Shown one piece after another: positions 60,447 through 64,000 of a DNA stretch of 64,000 nucleotides. Position numbers and translations under genes: made by a program. Each line of letters begins with the position of its first letter. The first letter of the stretch is position 1. Source of the DNA: UBA4782 sp034430215 (GTDB taxonomy: Bacteria > Chloroflexota > Anaerolineae > Anaerolineales > Anaerolineaceae). A model generated the notes under the pieces. The model was not told the origin of the DNA. It was given only the letters and a program-made list of their open reading frames with translations, and ran no database searches. Where the stretch lies: positions 124,001-188,000 of the forward strand of contig DAOUFE010000031.1 in the NCBI GenBank assembly GCA_034430215.1, given 5' to 3'.

Positions 60447-62375
60447 ATGCGCTGGAGGAAGCTTTCCCCCGTTTTTATTATCGGAATATTGATTTTAACA
60501 GCCTGTAGCGGTATTTCAACTACACCCACCCCCACTCTTGCACCACAATACACTCCCACACCGGCATACACTCCAACACCGGAACCACAGAAAACATTGA
60601 CCATATGCCTTGGCTCTGAACCTACCTCCCTGTATCCTTATGGATCTTCTTCCCGCACCACATGGTCGGTTCTTGAAGCAGTTTATGACGGACCCTTTGA
60701 CGTACTGGATAGCGGTGTTCAACCTGTCATTTTAGAGAAAACCCCCAGCCTTGCAGATGGTGATGCGTTATTGGAGACAGTAGATGTAACCGAAGGCATG
60801 CAGATCGTGGATGCTAGCGGCGAAGTAGCTATATTGAAAAAAGGTGTTCAGGTTTTCCCAGCAGGATGCAGTGACACTACCTGTGCTGTAACCTGGGATG
60901 GTACCAGCGCCTTGCAGATGTCGCAAATGAGTGTGACTTTCAAACTCTTATCTGGTATCACCTGGTCAGATGGCGAGCCTGTCACCGCACAGGATTCAAT
61001 ATATTCCTTTAATCTTTCCAACGACCCTGACACACCTGTCACCCGTGGAAATTTATTGCGTACAGCTTCGTATGAAGCATTGGATGAATTGACCATCCAG
61101 TGGAAAGGGGTGCCCGGTTTTGTTCCTGCCCGCTATTCCACATATTTCTGGATGCCCCTCCCTGAACATGCCTGGAGCGGATTCAAAGCTGCTGATCTGC
61201 TGGAAGCGGATATTTCAGCAAAAAGTCCCATTGGCTGGGGTCCTTATATCATTTCGGAATGGGTAAAGGGAGACCATATCACTCTCACGAAAAATCCCTA
61301 TTATTTTCGATCAGCAGAAGGCTTACCAAAATTTGATACCCTGGTGTACCGCTTCCTGGGGCAGCCAGCAGATAATAACATCGAAGCCCTCTTGAGCGGC
61401 GAATGTGATCTGGTAGATGACACAACCCTCCTCGACGAACAGTTGGAACTGATCCTCGAATTGCAACAGGCTGGCAAGCTCAAAGCTTATACCAGCCTTG
61501 GACCAGAACTGGATCTGATCAGTTTTGGTATCAAGCCTGCTTCGTATGATGATGGTTATTACCCAGCACAGGGAGATCGTCCGGATTTCTTCAGTGATGT
61601 AAGAACACGAAATGCGTTTATTCAATGCATGGATCGAGGTTCCATTCAACAGGCAGTATTGTTTGGATTAAGTGATGTTCCCGCCAGTTTCTTGCCACCA
61701 GGCAGTACGCTGCTTGCAAAAGACCTTCAGGCAACCGCTTACGACCCCACTGCAGGAGCTTTACTGCTGGATGAAGTTGGCTGGAAAGACCTTGATGGCG
61801 ACCCTGCAACTCCGCGTACTGCGGTTGGAGTGGCTGGCGTAGCAGATGGTACACCCCTGAGCGTTAAATATGCCACATCTACGGCACCTGTACGTCAGAC
61901 GATGGCAAAGATTCTGGCAGATTCGATGACCCAATGCGGGATCCAGGTGGAAGTCCAATATTACGAGCCGGCTGACCTGTATGCCGCGGGTCCTGATGGT
62001 GTTGCGTTTGGGAGAAATTTCGACCTGTTGGAATGGGGATATGTGCCCAACTGTTCCACCTTTGCATCCTGGCAGATTCCAACCGCAGCGAACAACTGGA
62101 TTGGGGTGAATATTGCTGGTTACAGCAACACTTCTTATGATCAGGCATGCCAGGCAGCATCGCAGGTCGGTTCAGCAGATATTGCCACACAGCAAACCCT
62201 CTACGCCGGGTTGCAGCAAACATTGGCACAGGATATGCCATTCGTTCCGCTTTTCTTCCATCCTCACATTGCCGTAAGCCGCACTGACCTGTGTGGATTC
62301 AAGATGGACAGCAGCGCGCGATCTTCTTTATGGGGAATTGAGAATTACACCATCGCACAGGGATGTACTGACTGA
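60447..62375 (+). CDS. ABC transporter solute-binding lipoprotein, family 5 (peptide type)
   Basis: The 642-residue protein has a lipoprotein signal (GILILTAC), a TPTP-rich linker and the SBP_bac_5 fold, with KTLTICLGSEPTSLYPYG, VTFKLLSGITWSDGEPVTAQDSIYSF, SPIGWGPYIISEWVKGDHITLTKNPYYF and a late RQTMAKILADSMTQCGI segment. Such proteins deliver peptides or oligosaccharides to Opp/Dpp-type permeases, but no permease genes are in the window. GAGGAG lies 5 nt before ATG, and a strong terminator follows. Confidence 0.9.
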   Translation: MRWRKLSPVFIIGILILTACSGISTTPTPTLAPQYTPTPAYTPTPEPQKTLTICLGSEPTSLYPYGSSSRTTWSVLEAVYDGPFDVLDSGVQPVILEKTPSLADGDALLETVDVTEGMQIVDASGEVAILKKGVQVFPAGCSDTTCAVTWDGTSALQMSQMSVTFKLLSGITWSDGEPVTAQDSIYSFNLSNDPDTPVTRGNLLRTASYEALDELTIQWKGVPGFVPARYSTYFWMPLPEHAWSGFKAADLLEADISAKSPIGWGPYIISEWVKGDHITLTKNPYYFRSAEGLPKFDTLVYRFLGQPADNNIEALLSGECDLVDDTTLLDEQLELILELQQAGKLKAYTSLGPELDLISFGIKPASYDDGYYPAQGDRPDFFSDVRTRNAFIQCMDRGSIQQAVLFGLSDVPASFLPPGSTLLAKDLQATAYDPTAGALLLDEVGWKDLDGDPATPRTAVGVAGVADGTPLSVKYATSTAPVRQTMAKILADSMTQCGIQVEVQYYEPADLYAAGPDGVAFGRNFDLLEWGYVPNCSTFASWQIPTAANNWIGVNIAGYSNTSYDQACQAASQVGSADIATQQTLYAGLQQTLAQDMPFVPLFFHPHIAVSRTDLCGFKMDSSARSSLWGIENYTIAQGCTD

Positions 62376-62400
62376 CCCGTAGATGTTCAAATAAATTTTT

Positions 62401-62438
62401 CACCCCAGGGATAGAGCTTCTACCCTGGGGTGTATTTT
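62401..62438 (+). terminator. Strong intrinsic terminator after the binding-protein gene
   Basis: CACCCCAGGG pairs with CCCTGGGGTG (62401-62410 with 62423-62432), extended by TAGA/TCTA in the loop and followed by TATTTTTG. Confidence 0.92.
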
Positions 62439-62455
62439 TGTTTTTTTATTTAGTG

Positions 62456-62461
62456 TAAAAT
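62456..62461 (+). promoter_or_regulatory. -10 box for a leaderless mRNA
   Basis: TAAAAT followed by exactly 7 nt and ATG at 62469. Confidence 0.5.
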
Positions 62462-62468
62462 GATGAGT

Positions 62469-63551
62469 ATGCATCGCATATTGATCGTTGACGACGTGTT
62501 GGAATTGGGTCGCTTCCTTCAAGCAACCCTGATCACCATGGATAAGACTCTCGACATCCGTGTAATGGCAACTGCTGAAGAAGCGCTTCTTGAAGTGACC
62601 CGGCAGGCAGTTGACCTTTTGGTTACCGAAGTACGGCTGCCAGGGATTTCGGGTATTGATCTTGTGAGAAGGATCCGCAGCAGGTTTCCGCAGGTGAAAG
62701 TGATCTTTATTTCATCCCTCACCAATAAGAAGATAGACCTGCAGATTGAAGAGCTACATGCAGATGCATACTTCCACAAGCCAATGCAGATCCCGCAATT
62801 TTTAGAAGCCACCGCTCGCGTCCTGGGTATCCAACCCGCCTGGGAACTGGAAGAAGAAACCTTCGAAACCGGAGAAAATCTCTCCGACTGCCTGGCACAT
62901 CTTCAAAAGACACTGAATGGAAACGGGGTTTACTTGCTGGATGATCACGGCAGGCTGATCGCCCAAACAGGTATTGATGCAGGACAGATACTTGAAAAGA
63001 TGGTCCCTTCACTGATGTCTGCTATGAATGCCAACAGCCGCCTGGCTCGCATGCTCACCGAAAAACCAAAAGGATTTTCCTGCGTCATGGCAGGAGATAA
63101 GAATGACCTATTGTTTGCACCGGTAGGTGATTTTGTGCTGGTGGCGATCATCCCGGGTGGAACAGTCTCTTCCCATTCTGTTTTGGCGCATGCTGAGATG
63201 CTGCGGGCTCAAGAAGATGTTGCTGCCATTCTATCCGAAATGGGCATTCGGGTAACAGTTTCCCCAGAATTTCTCCCTGCTGTCGAAACGGACATGGAAG
63301 ATCTGGAAAAGATTTCCATAGACCTGCCCAGGGTAGAGATGGAGGAAAAAGAAGAAGATATCTTCACACAAAAGTTGAACCAGGCTGCAAAAAACATGAA
63401 TCGCCAGACTGCAGAGGAATTCTGGAACAACCAGGTAGCCAGCGGTAAATTCGAAGCAATGAACCCGGATATTCTCAACTATGAACAGGCAAAACAGTTG
63501 GGTATTGCACCTGTTGGAGAGGGGAAGGAAATTTCATCTGATGAAAATTGA
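62469..63551 (+). CDS. Atypical receiver-domain protein with a roadblock-like middle domain
   Basis: The 360-residue protein starts with a receiver fold (HRILIVDDVLELGRF; D8, D9; conserved K104 in FHKPM). The phosphoacceptor position reads Glu54 (LLVTEVRLPG) rather than Asp, which often mimics the phosphorylated state. Residues about 140-260 (NGVYLLDDHGRLIAQTGID...LLFAPVGDFVLVAIIPGG) resemble a roadblock/LC7 fold, known from small-GTPase regulation. The charged C-terminus has no DNA-binding domain. The start is chosen by the TAAAAT-N7-ATG pattern; an ATG 9 nt earlier is in frame. Partner unknown. Confidence 0.8.
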   Translation: MHRILIVDDVLELGRFLQATLITMDKTLDIRVMATAEEALLEVTRQAVDLLVTEVRLPGISGIDLVRRIRSRFPQVKVIFISSLTNKKIDLQIEELHADAYFHKPMQIPQFLEATARVLGIQPAWELEEETFETGENLSDCLAHLQKTLNGNGVYLLDDHGRLIAQTGIDAGQILEKMVPSLMSAMNANSRLARMLTEKPKGFSCVMAGDKNDLLFAPVGDFVLVAIIPGGTVSSHSVLAHAEMLRAQEDVAAILSEMGIRVTVSPEFLPAVETDMEDLEKISIDLPRVEMEEKEEDIFTQKLNQAAKNMNRQTAEEFWNNQVASGKFEAMNPDILNYEQAKQLGIAPVGEGKEISSDEN

Positions 63552-63623
63552 GCGGTTGAGAAAGCAATTTTCACCCGCTCCATCTGTTCGTTTTCTTCAT
63601 CTTATGTTAAAATGACCTTTCGT

Positions 63624-63694
63624 TGGGGCGTAGTGCAATGGCAGCACACCAGACTTTGGATCTGTGGATCTTGGTTCGAATCCAGGCGCCCCAG
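63624..63694 (+). tRNA. tRNA-Gln (anticodon TTG)
   Basis: Cloverleaf with acceptor TGGGGCG/CGCCCCA, D-arm around GTGCAATGGCAGCAC, anticodon loop CTTTGGA on a CAGA/TCTG stem (anticodon TTG, reading CAA), T-arm CTTGG-TTCGAAT-CCAGG and discriminator G. CCA is not encoded. The acceptor starting with U-A is typical of glutamine tRNAs. Confidence 0.93.
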
Positions 63695-63720
63695 CCTGAA
63701 AGATGCTCTTTTACGGTGTG

Positions 63721-63769
63721 CCGCACCTCTTTGCAGGAAGAATACCCTGAAAAGCGTGCGGTTTTTTTT
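63721..63769 (+). terminator. Terminator between tRNA-Gln and glmU
   Basis: CCGCAC (63721-63726) pairs with GTGCGG (63756-63761), followed by eight T. The glmU start lies only 8 nt beyond the T run. Confidence 0.6.
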
Positions 63770-63777
63770 CAAAACTT

Positions 63778-64000
63778 ATGGATGATGACCTACGCAGTAT
63801 AACAGCGATCATATTAGCTGCCGGGCAAGGCACCCGGATGAAATCGAGCCTGCCAAAAGTACTTCATCAGGTGGCAGGAAAACCTCTTGTCATTCACGCA
63901 ATTGAAAACACTCAATCTGTCATTACAGAAAAACCTGTCGTGGTGATCGGTCATGGTGCAGATCAGGTTCGCACTGTGGTGGGAGATCGTGCCCGCTTTG
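63778..64000 (+). CDS. glmU: GlmU (UDP-GlcNAc pyrophosphorylase), 5' part only
   Basis: The frame begins MDDDLRSITAIILAAGQGTRMKSSLPKVLHQVAGKPLV, which is the nucleotidyltransferase signature LAAGxGTRMxSxLPKxLHxVxGKP of GlmU. VVVIGHGADQVR follows. 74 codons lie in the window and the rest is outside. It makes UDP-GlcNAc for peptidoglycan. Whether the C-terminal acetyltransferase domain is present cannot be seen. No ribosome-binding site is visible next to the ATG. Confidence 0.9.
   Translation, partial: MDDDLRSITAIILAAGQGTRMKSSLPKVLHQVAGKPLVIHAIENTQSVITEKPVVVIGHGADQVRTVVGDRARF

Overview
The window reads as chromosome of a member of the Chloroflexota, most likely class Anaerolineae. This is an inference from gene content: a complete nuoA-N complex I operon, lipoproteins with Thr/Pro-rich linkers, a bactofilin, sortase-type surface proteins, 7TM/PAS/GGDEF proteins, and mostly moderate-GC DNA. 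No phage, insertion sequence or CRISPR array was seen.

Layout. 1-10.4 kb: housekeeping and transport (3'-truncated thiolase, biotin ligase birA, DoxX protein, YcxB-like protein, HicB-DinB fusion, PIG-L deacetylase, MFS transporter coupled to an HEFGH metallopeptidase, ABC-F ATPase, EamA exporter). 10.5-20.6 kb: a signalling and accessory segment. It holds an HD-GYP protein, a tRNA-Val gene nested inside two broken copies of itself, a duplicated family of tiny unknown genes, a Mop protein, a 7TM-PAS-GGDEF protein, adenosine deaminase, a PAS-GGDEF gene broken by one in-frame TAA, and a coupled paralogue with a degenerate GGDEF site. 20.7-36.1 kb: an acetyltransferase and nuoABCDEFGHIJKLMN in canonical order. 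36.2-46.4 kb: proS, a CPBP-family protein, bactofilin, a 1142-residue secreted beta-helix protein, holB, a Cys/Met-metabolism PLP enzyme and a lipoprotein.

46.4-56.4 kb is the most interesting part. Three cassettes encode large secreted proteins, each ending in the same sorting signal (LIPVTG, membrane helix, basic tail). A sortase gene follows directly. Each cassette starts with a TTGACA/TTGACT-N17-TATACT promoter and a structured leader RNA of about 110 nt, conserved in all three copies. Compensatory base changes support its helices, an invariant core can form a pseudoknot, and the 3' strand of that pseudoknot overlaps the 5' strand of an intrinsic terminator. This is riboswitch architecture. 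Two of the three cassettes also carry a paralogous OmpR-type response regulator between leader and surface gene. The abundance of cyclic-di-GMP-type proteins in the window, and a limited resemblance of the RNA 3' half to c-di-GMP-II aptamers, suggest a second-messenger-controlled, sortase-anchored surface system. The ligand is a hypothesis.

56.4-64 kb: Maf nucleotidase, a lipoprotein penicillin-binding protein with a MecA_N-like region, RsgA, an oligopeptide-type binding protein, a receiver-domain protein with Glu at the phosphoacceptor site, tRNA-Gln and the start of glmU.

A recurring theme is a TANAAT -10 box exactly 7 nt before the start codon of several genes (birA, YcxB-like, acetyltransferase, holB, receiver protein), which implies leaderless or nearly leaderless mRNAs.
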